From contig NZ_JAQGNQ010000143.1 in NCBI RefSeq assembly GCF_028291745.1, positions 1-51,017 on the forward strand: 51,017 nt of DNA. Reading direction: 5' to 3'. Origin of the DNA: Ramlibacter sp. (GTDB lineage Bacteria; Pseudomonadota; Gammaproteobacteria; Burkholderiales; Burkholderiaceae_C). A program made the translations under genes and the position numbers. The notes beneath the pieces are model-generated. The model ran no database searches and was not told where the DNA came from. It worked only from the letters and a program-made list of their open reading frames with translations. Shown here piece after piece: positions 9,380-18,550 of the stretch (its first letter is position 1; each line of letters begins with the position of its first letter).

Positions 9380-9987
9380 CGCTTGCCTCCCGGGCCATCC
9401 GACAGCTTGGCGCGCACTGCCGGCGGCAATTGCGCCGCGCTCGCGTTCTGACTCAATTGCAGCGCGCGGATGTAGGCGACGATCGCCCAGCGATCCGCCG
9501 GCGCCACCCGGTCGCCATACGAATGCATGATCCCGTAGCCCTTGCTGATCACGTCGTAGAAGTGGCGGTCCGGTGCGTCGCGCAGGCGCTGCTCGTGATA
9601 GCTGGGAGGCCGCGGGAAGCCGCGGCGCACCACCGGGCCGTCGCCGTCGCCGACCGGGCTGTGGCAGGGCAGGCAGTAGATGCCATAGCGCTCCTGTCCG
9701 CGCGCGAGCAAGGTGCTGGTGATCGCCGGCAATTGCGCGCTGTCCTTGGCGACCTGCCATTGCGTGGGCAGGTCGCGACCGGCGCGGCCGCTGCTGGTGG
9801 CCGCCAGCGTGCCGGCGGCCACGGGCACTGCGCCCGCCGGCGCCGGCCGATCGGCGCGGCCGTCCGGGAACAGGGCACTCGCTTCGTCGCGGTCGTAGCG
9901 TGGCTGGCGATACATGTCGTGCATGTGCCGCTCGCAGCCCGCCAGCAGCAGGCACGCGCAGGCGCAGCTTGCAAGGAGTCGGCTCAC
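9376..9987 (-). CDS. actE: alternative complex III subunit ActE (monoheme cytochrome c lipoprotein)
   Basis: A 203-residue lipoprotein starting with a lipobox LLLAGC (Cys 18) and carrying one heme c site CLPCH at about residues 104-108 in a cytochrome c fold (YGIYCLPCHS, then VGDGDGPV). The C-terminal IVAYIRALQLS helix is typical of class I cytochromes. Lipid-anchored at the periplasmic side, it passes electrons from ActA/ActB toward the oxidase. GTG 9987 overlaps the actD stop (GTGA); earlier Met codons in the open frame lie in actD. Confidence 0.9.
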   Translation of the reverse strand: MSRLLASCACACLLLAGCERHMHDMYRQPRYDRDEASALFPDGRADRPAPAGAVPVAAGTLAATSSGRAGRDLPTQWQVAKDSAQLPAITSTLLARGQERYGIYCLPCHSPVGDGDGPVVRRGFPRPPSYHEQRLRDAPDRHFYDVISKGYGIMHSYGDRVAPADRWAIVAYIRALQLSQNASAAQLPPAVRAKLSDGPGGKR

Positions 9988-10510
9988 GGCTGCACCTCCA
10001 CGCAGGCGATGGGCCGCAGGTCCTGCAGCAGTGCTCGCGCCTGCTGCGCGTGGAAGGCCGCGTCGTCGCTGCGCAGGCACAGGAAGAACCGGTTGCGGGT
10101 GGCGAGGTCGAAATCCGGTGAGCCGAACAGCGGATGCCGCAAGCGCGGCAGCCCGGCGCTCACGAGGAAGGACAGCACCGCGGCAAACGCCGCGCCCAGC
10201 ACCGCGAGCTCGAAGCTCACCGGCACGAACATCGGCCAGCTATGCACCGGCCGGCCGGCGATGTTGACGGGGTAGTCGATCACCGCTGAATACCACTGCA
10301 TGAAGTAGCCACCGGTGCCGCCCGCGAGGCCACCGAGGAAGGTGAAGAGCGGCACCCGATTGCGGGCACTCCCCAGGGCTTCCGCGAGGCCGTCGACCGG
10401 GAACGGCGAATACGCCTCGGCATGGCGGTAGCCCGCGGCGCGCACGGCACGCGCCGCGGCCAGCAGGGCGTCGGCGCTGGCGAATTCGGCCATGAGACGT
10501 GACGGCTCGC

Positions 10511-10514
<4 letters not shown>
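9984..10514 (-). CDS. actD: alternative complex III subunit ActD (DUF3341 protein)
   Basis: A 176-residue protein with a soluble N-terminal part, YSPFPVDGL near residue 40, and two central membrane helices separated by a loop (NIAGRPVHSWPMFVP). This is the DUF3341 arrangement found in ActD. It is a structural subunit without cofactors. ATG 10514 overlaps the actC stop (ATGA) and the gene ends in a GTGA overlap with actE. Confidence 0.9.
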
Positions 10515-11883
<1,369 letters not shown>

Positions 11884-11887
<4 letters not shown>

Positions 11888-11949
11888 TCGACTACCCCCC
11901 GCACTACGCGCTGCGGGACTATTCGCCTTGGGGCGGCCCGGCGGCTCAT
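11884..11949 (-). repeat. 66-bp intercistronic cassette, copy 2 (21-codon mini-ORF between actB and actC)
   Basis: Second copy of the cassette at 4553-4618; only two bases differ. Again the minus strand reads [16 protein letters not shown]..., its ATG overlaps the actB stop (ATGA), and its TGA overlaps the actC GTG start (GTGA). One of the two differences turns the GGAGG of copy 1 into GGGGG. Keeping exact overlaps at both ends in two unrelated gene pairs argues that the overlaps are part of what the element does. Confidence 0.8.
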
Positions 11950-14753
11950 GCCTTCCTGGCCCCGGTGCGGGCGAGATAGGTGGTGCGCGGTTGCGTGTCC
12001 AGTTCCTCCAGCAGCACGTAATGGCGCGGCGATTCGCGCAGCTTGCGCACCTCGCTGGCGGGATTGCGCAGGTCGCCGAAATGGATCGCGCGCGTCGGGC
12101 AGACAGCCTGGCAGGCAGTGACCACGTCGCCGTCGGCCAGCGGCACGCCGGTGGCCTGCGCCTGCTGGCGGCCGCGGGCGATGCGCTGCAGGCAGTAGGT
12201 GCACTTCTCCATCACGCCGCGATTGCGCACCGTGACTTCGGGATTGCGCTGGCCCTTGAGCGACTCGGTCACCTCGTCGCTGTACTGCAGGAAGTTGAAG
12301 CGCCGCACCTTGTACGGACAGTTGTTGGAGCAAAAGCGCGTGCCTATGCAGCGGTTGTAGACCTGCACGTTCAGGCCTTCGCTGTCGTGCATGGTCGCGC
12401 CGACCGGGCACACCAGTTCGCACGGCGCCTTCTCGCAATGCATGCAGGGCACCGGCTGGAACACGCTGCCTCCCGGCAACTCGCTCTCGTAGCGGTCGAC
12501 GCGGATCCAGTGCATCTCGCGGCCGCGCGCGACTTCCTCCTTGCCCACCACCGGGATGTTGTTCTCCGCCTGGCAGGCGATGGTGCAGGCGTTGCAGCCG
12601 ATGCAGGCATCGAGGTCGATCACCATCGCCCAGGCATGCTCGCCTTGCGGGCTGGGCGGATAGAGCGACGCCAGCGACTTGGCCTCGGTGCGCCGGCCCG
12701 CGGGCAGCGTGCGCGCCGGCTCGCGACCGGCTGGATCCTGCGTGTTCTGCGTCAGCGCGAAATCGTGTCGGCCACCGATCCGTTCGAGGCGCACGGGCAC
12801 CAGGCCCGAACCGATCGGCCGCAGGCGGTAGGCGTCGAAACCGACGCCGTTGCCCACACGCCCCGCCGACCGCCGGCCGTAGCCCAGTGGCAGGGTCAGC
12901 GCGCCTTCCGCGTGCAGCGGCTCGATCCACACGGGGGCCTCGACGCTGCGGTCGCCCTCGGTCACGCGCACGCGGTCGCCGGTGCTCACGCCCGCGGCCG
13001 CGGCGGTGCGAGGGCCGAGCAACAGGGCGTTGTCCCAGGTGTACTTGCCAAAGGGCCGCGGCAGTTCCTGCAGCCAGCCGTTGTTGGCGTGGCGCCCATC
13101 GAGGGTGGACGGGTCGGCGCTGAACACGGCGATCAATGCAGCCGATGCGGCCGGTGCCACGGAGGGCGGCGCGGTCGCCGGCGGCAGCGAGAGCGGCGCC
13201 ATCGCGCTGCCCTCGACCACGCCGCGCTGCAGGCTGGCGCGCCAGCGCGCGTCGAAGTCGCCACCCCATTGCGCGCGCCAGCTCGCCTGCACGATGCGGT
13301 AGCCATCGCGCTCGTCGTCCTGCGCCAGCAGCGCCAGCACTTGATGCGGCGAGCGCGTGTCGTACAGCGGCGCGATCGCCGGCTGCAGCAAGGTGGCGCT
13401 GCCGTCGTGCGCGAGCGCATCGCTCCAGTGCTCGCAGGTGTGCGAGATCGGCAGGTGCCAGCCGCAGGCGCGCGCGGTCTCGTCACGCCAACTGCCCGCG
13501 TGGACCGTGAAGCGCACCTCCTGCAGTGCGCGCTCGAAGGCGAGCGCCGCGGGTGCGTCGTAGCCCGGATTGGCATCGAGCATCACCAGCGTATCGACGA
13601 CGCCCAGGCGCATCGCATCCACCAGCTCGCCCAGGCTGGCGGCCTCCTTCGCCATCGCCAGCGGCGGCAGCAAGTCGAGGGTGCGGCCGACCGCGCCCAG
13701 GCGCTGGTGCAAGGCGTGCACGGTGGCATGACTGGCGGGGGAGAGGCAGTCGCCGGCGAGCAGCAGACTGTCGGGGCCGGCCGCGCGCAGGGCCGCGGCG
13801 AGTTCGTTGCCGAACGCAAGCGCCGCCGGCGAGATCGTGCCCGCGGTCGGTGTGCCGAGCAGCGAAGCGGCCAGCACCTGCACCACTTCGTCGAGCTGCG
13901 CCGGCGCCAGCGCAACGCGCCGATCCGCCCGCGCACCGAACAGGCCGGGCGCAACCTCTGCCGCGAACAGCGTGGGTGCGCGCTGCGCCGCGCGGGCGGC
14001 AGCCCAGTCCGCGGCGTGGCGCACGCAGCCCGGCCCGTCGCTGAAGGGATCCGCGCCCAGCGCCGCAATGCAGCGCGCCTTGTCCATGCGCGCGAGCACC
14101 TGCACGGCTTGTCCGAAGGCAGTGCGCGCGCCGGCCTCGGCCGCCGCGTTGTGCAGCGGCGCATGCTGATGCCAGCCCGCCTGCGGCAGGGCCGCGAGCC
14201 AGCGGGCGATCTGCGCGCGCAGCGTCGGCGAGGTGATCGGCCCGGTCAGCAGCCGCAAGCCTTCGCCGCGAGTGGCGCGCAAGCGGGGCGCCTCGTCGCG
14301 CCAGGCGGCAGTGAACGCATCCCAGCTCGATGCCGCGGCCGCCCGGCTGCGCGTGGGCTCGCCGGCGGCGGCCAGCCGCTGCATCACGGACTGCGAGCGG
14401 TCCGGGTCCCACAGGTCCAGCACCGCGCCCTGCGCAAAGGGATCGGTGGCGCCCAGGCTGGAGGGATGCGCCGGGTTGCCCTCGATCTTGATGGGGCGCC
14501 CCTCGCGCGTGCCGACCAGCACGCCCTGCGCGTGCCCCTCGCGCAGCACGGCGCTCGCGTAATACAGCGCATCGGAGGCGCCGCGCGCTTCCGGCATCTG
14601 TACCCAGGGATGGATACGCTCGCGCGGCTGCGGCGTGCAGCCGGCATTGGCCAGGGCCGCCGATGCAGCCATCCACGCCAGCGCGCGCCGGCGTGTGACG
14701 CCCGGCGGTGCGGCGGCGTGGAACACGAGGGGCTGTTCGTCCATGGGCGTCAC
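11946..14753 (-). CDS. actB: alternative complex III subunit ActB (TAT-exported iron-sulfur / molybdopterin-enzyme-like subunit)
   Basis: A 935-residue fusion: an N-terminal domain resembling molybdopterin oxidoreductases (about residues 40-680) that in ACIII lacks the cofactor, and a C-terminal ferredoxin-like domain (about 700-900) with cysteine groups CIGCNACTIAC, CMHCEKAPCELVC, FCSNNCP and CTYC / CQAVCP, enough for four Fe-S clusters. The N-terminus has a twin-arginine signal (TRRRALAW followed by a hydrophobic stretch), so it is exported folded. GTG 14753 overlaps the actA stop (GTGA); ATG 14744 three codons later is an alternative start. It bridges ActC quinol oxidation and the ActA hemes. 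Confidence 0.93.
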   Translation of the reverse strand: MTPMDEQPLVFHAAAPPGVTRRRALAWMAASAALANAGCTPQPRERIHPWVQMPEARGASDALYYASAVLREGHAQGVLVGTREGRPIKIEGNPAHPSSLGATDPFAQGAVLDLWDPDRSQSVMQRLAAAGEPTRSRAAAASSWDAFTAAWRDEAPRLRATRGEGLRLLTGPITSPTLRAQIARWLAALPQAGWHQHAPLHNAAAEAGARTAFGQAVQVLARMDKARCIAALGADPFSDGPGCVRHAADWAAARAAQRAPTLFAAEVAPGLFGARADRRVALAPAQLDEVVQVLAASLLGTPTAGTISPAALAFGNELAAALRAAGPDSLLLAGDCLSPASHATVHALHQRLGAVGRTLDLLPPLAMAKEAASLGELVDAMRLGVVDTLVMLDANPGYDAPAALAFERALQEVRFTVHAGSWRDETARACGWHLPISHTCEHWSDALAHDGSATLLQPAIAPLYDTRSPHQVLALLAQDDERDGYRIVQASWRAQWGGDFDARWRASLQRGVVEGSAMAPLSLPPATAPPSVAPAASAALIAVFSADPSTLDGRHANNGWLQELPRPFGKYTWDNALLLGPRTAAAAGVSTGDRVRVTEGDRSVEAPVWIEPLHAEGALTLPLGYGRRSAGRVGNGVGFDAYRLRPIGSGLVPVRLERIGGRHDFALTQNTQDPAGREPARTLPAGRRTEAKSLASLYPPSPQGEHAWAMVIDLDACIGCNACTIACQAENNIPVVGKEEVARGREMHWIRVDRYESELPGGSVFQPVPCMHCEKAPCELVCPVGATMHDSEGLNVQVYNRCIGTRFCSNNCPYKVRRFNFLQYSDEVTESLKGQRNPEVTVRNRGVMEKCTYCLQRIARGRQQAQATGVPLADGDVVTACQAVCPTRAIHFGDLRNPASEVRKLRESPRHYVLLEELDTQPRTTYLARTGARKA

Positions 14754-15454
14754 CGGTGGCAGGTGGAGCAGTCGGTCAGGCGCTGGCGGCTTTCCAGGTG
14801 CATCAGTTGCGTGAGCTCCTGCGACTCACGCGCCGACACCGGGCCCGGCGGCATGCGGAACACGTCCTCGTGCGCATGCAGGTGCGGCGCCGGGTCGCGG
14901 TGGCAGCCCAGGCACCATTGCATCTGCAGGGGCTGCGCGCGCCAGGTGAGCGGCATCTGGTCGATGCGGCCGTGACACTCGTAGCAGGCGACGCCCTTGG
15001 CGACGTGCACGCTGTGGTCGAAGAACACGAAGTCGGGCAAGGTGTGCACGCGCTGCCACGCGATCGGGATGCCGGTGCGCGCGCTTTCGTGCAGGGGCTT
15101 GAGCACGTCGGCGTCCGGGTACAGCTGCGAGTGGCAGGTCAGGCAGATGCTGGTGCCGGGCAGGCCGGCATGGCGATCGGTCTCGACGCCGGTGTGGCAG
15201 TACCGGCAGTCGATGCCGTTGTCGCCGACGTGGTGCTTGTGGCTGAAGGGAATCGGCTGCTGCACCGGCCCGCCGATCTCCTGCACCGAACTCTCTCGCC
15301 AGACGCCCAGCGCCAGCAGCGCGGGGAAGCCGAGAAACAGCGCCAGCACGGCCAGCCGGATGCCGAGCACGAGCCGCTCGCTGAAGACCTGTTCGTGGGC
15401 GCTGCGCGGCATCGTCTCAGCACCGTGCGCGTTGCGCTTGCGCCGTCGTGACAC
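14750..15454 (-). CDS. actA: alternative complex III subunit ActA (pentaheme cytochrome c)
   Basis: A 234-residue protein with one N-terminal membrane helix (LAVLALFLGFPALLALGVW) and five CxxCH heme sites: CRYCH, CLTCH, CYECH, CLGCH and, at the very C-terminus, CSTCH. The pentaheme count matches ActA. It is the first gene of the operon. GTG 15454 gives the full frame; ATG 15412 (MPRSAHEQVF) is an equally possible start giving 220 residues, and neither has a strong SD. The protein collects electrons from ActB on the periplasmic side. Confidence 0.9.
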   Translation of the reverse strand: MSRRRKRNAHGAETMPRSAHEQVFSERLVLGIRLAVLALFLGFPALLALGVWRESSVQEIGGPVQQPIPFSHKHHVGDNGIDCRYCHTGVETDRHAGLPGTSICLTCHSQLYPDADVLKPLHESARTGIPIAWQRVHTLPDFVFFDHSVHVAKGVACYECHGRIDQMPLTWRAQPLQMQWCLGCHRDPAPHLHAHEDVFRMPPGPVSARESQELTQLMHLESRQRLTDCSTCHR

Positions 15455-15457
15455 GAC

Positions 15458-15494
15458 CGGTCGGTTTCATTTGCCGGAAATCTATCACCGACCG
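15458..15494. promoter_or_regulatory. inverted repeat upstream of the act operon (candidate operator)
   Basis: CGGTCGGT (15458-15465) and ACCGACCG (15487-15494) form a perfect 8-bp inverted repeat with a 21-base spacer, right in front of actA. The inner arm overlaps the palindrome GACCGGTC (15455-15462). Position and symmetry suggest a protein binding site controlling the 13 kb operon; no known regulator motif is recognised. Confidence 0.4.
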
Positions 15495-15581
15495 TCTCTG
15501 CCGTGGGGCGGAAACGGCGTGAGCGAGGGACAAGCGCAAGGCCTGAAGAGCTATGCCCGCGGGCTTTGGCTGACGGGGCCC

Positions 15582-15632
15582 TTACCGCGCCACGATGCCG
15601 GCGTCGCGGATCACCTTGGCCCAGCGCTTCGT
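15582..15632 (-). pseudogene. remnant of a Bug-family (tripartite tricarboxylate) receptor gene, last ~17 codons
   Basis: The minus strand reads ATKRWAKVIRDAGIVAR then TAA. This is the usual C-terminal ending of Bug solute-binding receptors (compare [16 protein letters not shown] and INKWTPLIKAAGVYVE, the ends of the two intact receptors at 45.5 and 46.6 kb). Nothing upstream in this frame continues the protein; it runs into the AbrB 3' region. It is best read as what is left after deletion of a receptor gene downstream of the AbrB permease. Confidence 0.55.
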
Positions 15633-15675
15633 CGCGCGGGCGTGCCCTGGTAGCGCACGGGCAGCAGCCGCACGC

Positions 15676-16758
15676 CTACTGCGCGGACCGCTGGATCTGC
15701 CGCGCCAGCAGGCGGGCAATGGCTGGCCCGGTGGCCATCACGAAGAGCATGCGCAGCACCTGCATCGTCAACACGAAGGGCACGTCCACCGGCGACGAGG
15801 CCGCGATGATCGCCACCGAGTCGGCGCCGCCGGGGCTGGTGGCGAGGTAGGCCGTCAGCGGATCGATGTGCGCCCAATGCACCAGCGCCGCCCCGAAGGC
15901 GCCGCACAGCAGGATCAGCGTGAGCACCGAAGCCAGCACCTTGTGCAGCGAGCGCGCCGTGACGATCAGCACCTGCCGGTTGAAGCGCATGCCGATGGTC
16001 CAGCCCACGATGGCGTAGGCAACGGCCAGCAGGAGCGGCGGCAGTTCGATCGGGATGCCGAACACGTCCTGCAGCACGATGCCGGCAATCATCGGCAGCA
16101 GCAGGCCGCCGGCCGGCAGCCGCAGGCGCACGCCGATGGCCGCGCCGCCCAGGCCGACCAGCAAGGTGGCGAGCAGGCCCGGCCAGCTGGCGGGAGGCAG
16201 CAGCAATCCATGCGCGGGTGGCACCAGGTGCGGCAGCGTGCCGCCGGCCTTGCTGACCCACCAGTGAGACACCAGCGAGGCGGTGAAGGTCACGCACACC
16301 ACGCGCAGGTATTGCATGAAGGCCACCAGGCGCACGTCGGCCCCGTGCGCCTCCGCCATGATCATCATCGCCGAGGCGCCGCCGGGTGCCGAGCCCCAGA
16401 TCGCCGTGTCGCCGGGGAACACGTTCCAGCGCGAAAGCAGCCAGCCCAGCGCGTTGGCCAGCACCGTGACGGCAATGACCCCCGCGAGGAACGACGGCCA
16501 GTGCGCCAGCAGCGTGGAGCCGATCGAGGCCGGCACGCCGCGCGCAATCAGGCAACCGACCATGCCCTGTGCGGCAACGAAGGCCGTGCCGGGCAGGCGC
16601 ACGTCGCGGCCCGAGACCGCCAGAGCGATCGCGGCCACCATCGGCCCGAGCAGGCGACCGGCCGGCAGGCCGATGGCGTCGAACAGCGCCGACAGCAGGA
16701 GGGACAGTGCGAGCAGGAAGGCCCAGCGGAGTTGTTGTCGGGTGGGCGTGAGGGACAT
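15676..16758 (-). CDS. AbrB-family membrane transporter/regulator (putative ammonia-monooxygenase-regulator-like permease)
   Basis: A 360-residue, highly hydrophobic protein with two repeated halves, each with the AbrB-family helix pattern: LPAGRLLGPMVAA ... GSAPGGASAMMIMAEAHGAD in the first and LPAGGLLLPMIAG ... TSPGGADSVAIIA in the second. The family (PF05145) is widespread near tricarboxylate-transport genes in Burkholderiales; its substrate is not established and the 'ammonia monooxygenase' label is historical. Start at ATG 16758. A fragment of a Bug receptor remains directly downstream, consistent with a former small transport locus. Confidence 0.85.
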   Translation of the reverse strand: MSLTPTRQQLRWAFLLALSLLLSALFDAIGLPAGRLLGPMVAAIALAVSGRDVRLPGTAFVAAQGMVGCLIARGVPASIGSTLLAHWPSFLAGVIAVTVLANALGWLLSRWNVFPGDTAIWGSAPGGASAMMIMAEAHGADVRLVAFMQYLRVVCVTFTASLVSHWWVSKAGGTLPHLVPPAHGLLLPPASWPGLLATLLVGLGGAAIGVRLRLPAGGLLLPMIAGIVLQDVFGIPIELPPLLLAVAYAIVGWTIGMRFNRQVLIVTARSLHKVLASVLTLILLCGAFGAALVHWAHIDPLTAYLATSPGGADSVAIIAASSPVDVPFVLTMQVLRMLFVMATGPAIARLLARQIQRSAQ

Positions 16759-16849
16759 GCGCGGGGCGGGGATTGCAGGGCGATTATCCGGGCAGAGTGG
16801 GCGCAGGCTCGCCGCGTGTGCACCGGCCGGGACGCACAGGGCCGCTGGA

Positions 16850-16855
16850 TATAAT
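16850..16855 (+). promoter_or_regulatory. candidate -10 box (TATAAT) of the diheme cytochrome gene
   Basis: A perfect TATAAT, rare in this GC-rich sequence, 42 bases before the ATG at 16897. No good -35 hexamer is visible 16-18 bases upstream, so the promoter may depend on an activator. Confidence 0.45.
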
Positions 16856-16896
16856 CTTCGGTTGATCCTGAAAATGCGAATTCACTAGAGGACGCC

Positions 16897-17826
16897 ATGA
16901 GCGACACGCTGGAAGAAGCCCACACCGGCCCGATCAAGACCCCCAAACAACTCCTGGTCACGGTGCTGTTTGCCTTCGTCGCTCCCGTGTTGATCATCAT
17001 CGCGCTGGTGGCCTACGTGACCTCCGAGAACAAGCCGGCCGGCACCAACGAAGTCGAGAAGTACGTGCTGGGTGGCCTGACCGCGCAGGACCTGGAGCGC
17101 GGCGTCAACGAGCGCATCCGCAAGGTCGGCACCGTGGTGATCATGGATCCGAACCGGCCGCAGCGCACGGGCGAACAGGTGTTCAAGGCGCAGTGCACCA
17201 CCTGCCACAGCACCGGCGCCGCCGGTTCGCCCAACTTCGGCGATGCCGGCGCCTGGGCCAATCGCATCAAGACCGGCTTCGACGCGCTGGTGAACTCGGC
17301 GCTGCATGGCAAGGGCGCCATGCCCGCGCAAGGCGGCGGCGAGTTCAGCGACCTCGAAGTGTCCCGTGCCGTGGCCTACATGGCCGATGCCGGTGGCGCC
17401 AAGTTCCCCGAGCCCGCCGCGCCTGCTGCTCCGGAGGCTGGTGCTGCCCCCGCTGTCACTCCGGTGGCGGCTGCCGGCGCGGCGCCTGCTGCTGCTCCCG
17501 CAGCAGCTGCCGCTGCAGCGCCGGCCGCTGCGACCACCGCGGTCGTGGCCGCTGCCCCGGCAGCGGCGGCGGCCCCCGCCGCTGCGAGCGGCAACGGCCA
17601 GGCAACGTATCAGCAAATCTGCATCGCCTGCCACGCGGCCGGTGTCGCTGGCGCACCGAAGTTCGGCGACAAGGCCGCCTGGGCGCCGCGGATCGCGCAA
17701 GGCCTGAACACGTTGCACAACAGCGCTTTGCACGGCAAGGGCGCGATGCCGCCCAAGGGTGGCAGCAGCGCCCCCGATGCCGACGTGATGGCGGCGGTCG
17801 ACTACATGGTGAACGCGGCGAAGTAA
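16897..17826 (+). CDS. diheme cytochrome c5-family protein, membrane-anchored
   Basis: A 309-residue protein: cytoplasmic start, one membrane helix (about residues 19-42), a periplasmic cytochrome c domain with CTTCH (around residue 105), an Ala/Pro-rich linker of about 65 residues, and a second, closely similar cytochrome domain with CIACH. Both domains carry NSALHGKGAMP around the likely axial Met, so they arose by duplication. A short-range membrane-tethered electron carrier is the expected role; a partner such as the nearby ACIII/caa3 or another oxidase is inference. ATG 16897 has GAGG 8 bases upstream. A strong terminator follows. Confidence 0.9.
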   Translation: MSDTLEEAHTGPIKTPKQLLVTVLFAFVAPVLIIIALVAYVTSENKPAGTNEVEKYVLGGLTAQDLERGVNERIRKVGTVVIMDPNRPQRTGEQVFKAQCTTCHSTGAAGSPNFGDAGAWANRIKTGFDALVNSALHGKGAMPAQGGGEFSDLEVSRAVAYMADAGGAKFPEPAAPAAPEAGAAPAVTPVAAAGAAPAAAPAAAAAAAPAAATTAVVAAAPAAAAAPAAASGNGQATYQQICIACHAAGVAGAPKFGDKAAWAPRIAQGLNTLHNSALHGKGAMPPKGGSSAPDADVMAAVDYMVNAAK

Positions 17827-17842
17827 GCGCGTCGCGCGCCAA

Positions 17843-17880
17843 GACAAAGCCGGCTCGCGCCGGCTTTGTCGCCTTGTTTT
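17843..17880 (+). terminator. rho-independent terminator after the diheme cytochrome gene
   Basis: A perfect 12-bp stem (GACAAAGCCGGC / GCCGGCTTTGTC) with a TCGC loop at 17843-17870, followed by CGCCTTGTTTT. It lies 17 bases after the stop codon. Confidence 0.85.
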
Positions 17881-17882
17881 CG

Positions 17883-17967
17883 GATGTCATCCCGGGCTCG
17901 ACCCGGGATCCACGACGGTGTCTGTTCAAGCGCCGCATCGATTGCGGGTCAAGCCCGCACTGACATC
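17883..17967. repeat. 85-bp composite REP/BIME-like element (inverse orientation of 2454-2538)
   Basis: Outer arms GATGTCAT (17883-17890) and TGACATC (17961-17967) enclose ATCCCGGG-CTCGA-CCCGGGAT-type and ATTGCGGG-TCAAG-CCCGCACT-type hairpins. Length and order equal the reverse complement of the 2454-2538 element, with a diverged central part. Confidence 0.75.
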
Positions 17968-17986
17968 CGCAGGCGTCGCGCCCACC

Positions 17987-18526
17987 TCAGGCCGCGGGGC
18001 TCGCCCTCCGCCCCGCCACCGGACTCGGCACGAACGCGAAGCGCGTGGGCAAGTCCGCACCGCGCAGTTCCTGCGGCGTCCAGCGCCCCGACTCCACGGC
18101 CTCCACCGCCTGCACGACGTCCTGCGTGTGCACGATGCCGATGCCCAGGTCGGTGTCGAGATAGAGGCGACCCGTTTCGTCGGTGAAGCAGGCGCGCACC
18201 TGCGCGGGTCGGCCCGTGTGACTGGTCACGCCATCGCCAGCGGCCAGGCGCCACACCCAGGGCGTCGCCTGCAGTTCGACGTATACGCGCTGCGGCCCGT
18301 TCTGGAAGAACCACTGGCCGCCCTCGTCGCGGTCGTAGTTGCGATGGATGAAGTCGATCAGCTTCTCGTGCCGCAGCAGCGAGCCCTTGGCCTGCGCAAA
18401 GGCACCGGCCGCCTGGGTGCGGTCGTCGCGCATGTACCAGTTGCCGCGCTCGTCCAGGCCGAGCCAGCCGTAGCAATGCGGCACGTTGGGCCACTTGGCC
18501 ATCGCCTGGCGCACGATGTCGTCCAT
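17987..18526 (-). CDS. conserved hypothetical protein (cytoplasmic, betaproteobacterial type)
   Basis: A 179-residue soluble protein with no signal peptide or membrane helix. It is rich in aromatic and acidic residues and contains VPHCYGWLGLDERGNWYMRDD near the start and WFFQNGPQRVYVELQATPWVWR in the middle, well-ordered segments typical of a real conserved family. I recall such proteins, annotated as DUF-type hypotheticals, in many Comamonadaceae, but cannot assign a function. ATG 18526 is preceded by GATAATCG, a possible -10. It follows the TSUP permease by 24 bases and may be in the same transcript. Confidence 0.75.
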   Translation of the reverse strand: MDDIVRQAMAKWPNVPHCYGWLGLDERGNWYMRDDRTQAAGAFAQAKGSLLRHEKLIDFIHRNYDRDEGGQWFFQNGPQRVYVELQATPWVWRLAAGDGVTSHTGRPAQVRACFTDETGRLYLDTDLGIGIVHTQDVVQAVEAVESGRWTPQELRGADLPTRFAFVPSPVAGRRASPAA

Positions 18527-18550
18527 CGCGCGATTATCGGCCGCCGCGTG

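Noticed and set aside
16850..16855. TATAAT as a certain promoter
   Set aside because: Listed only as a candidate because no -35 box is visible; not treated as proof of a start site.
17376..17594. Minus-strand Ala-rich open frame
   Set aside because: It mirrors the Ala/Pro linker of the diheme cytochrome and is only a repetitive-sequence artefact.
17881..17970. Repeats as part of a CRISPR array
   Set aside because: The repeats are dispersed palindromes without regular spacing or unique spacers, and no cas genes are present.
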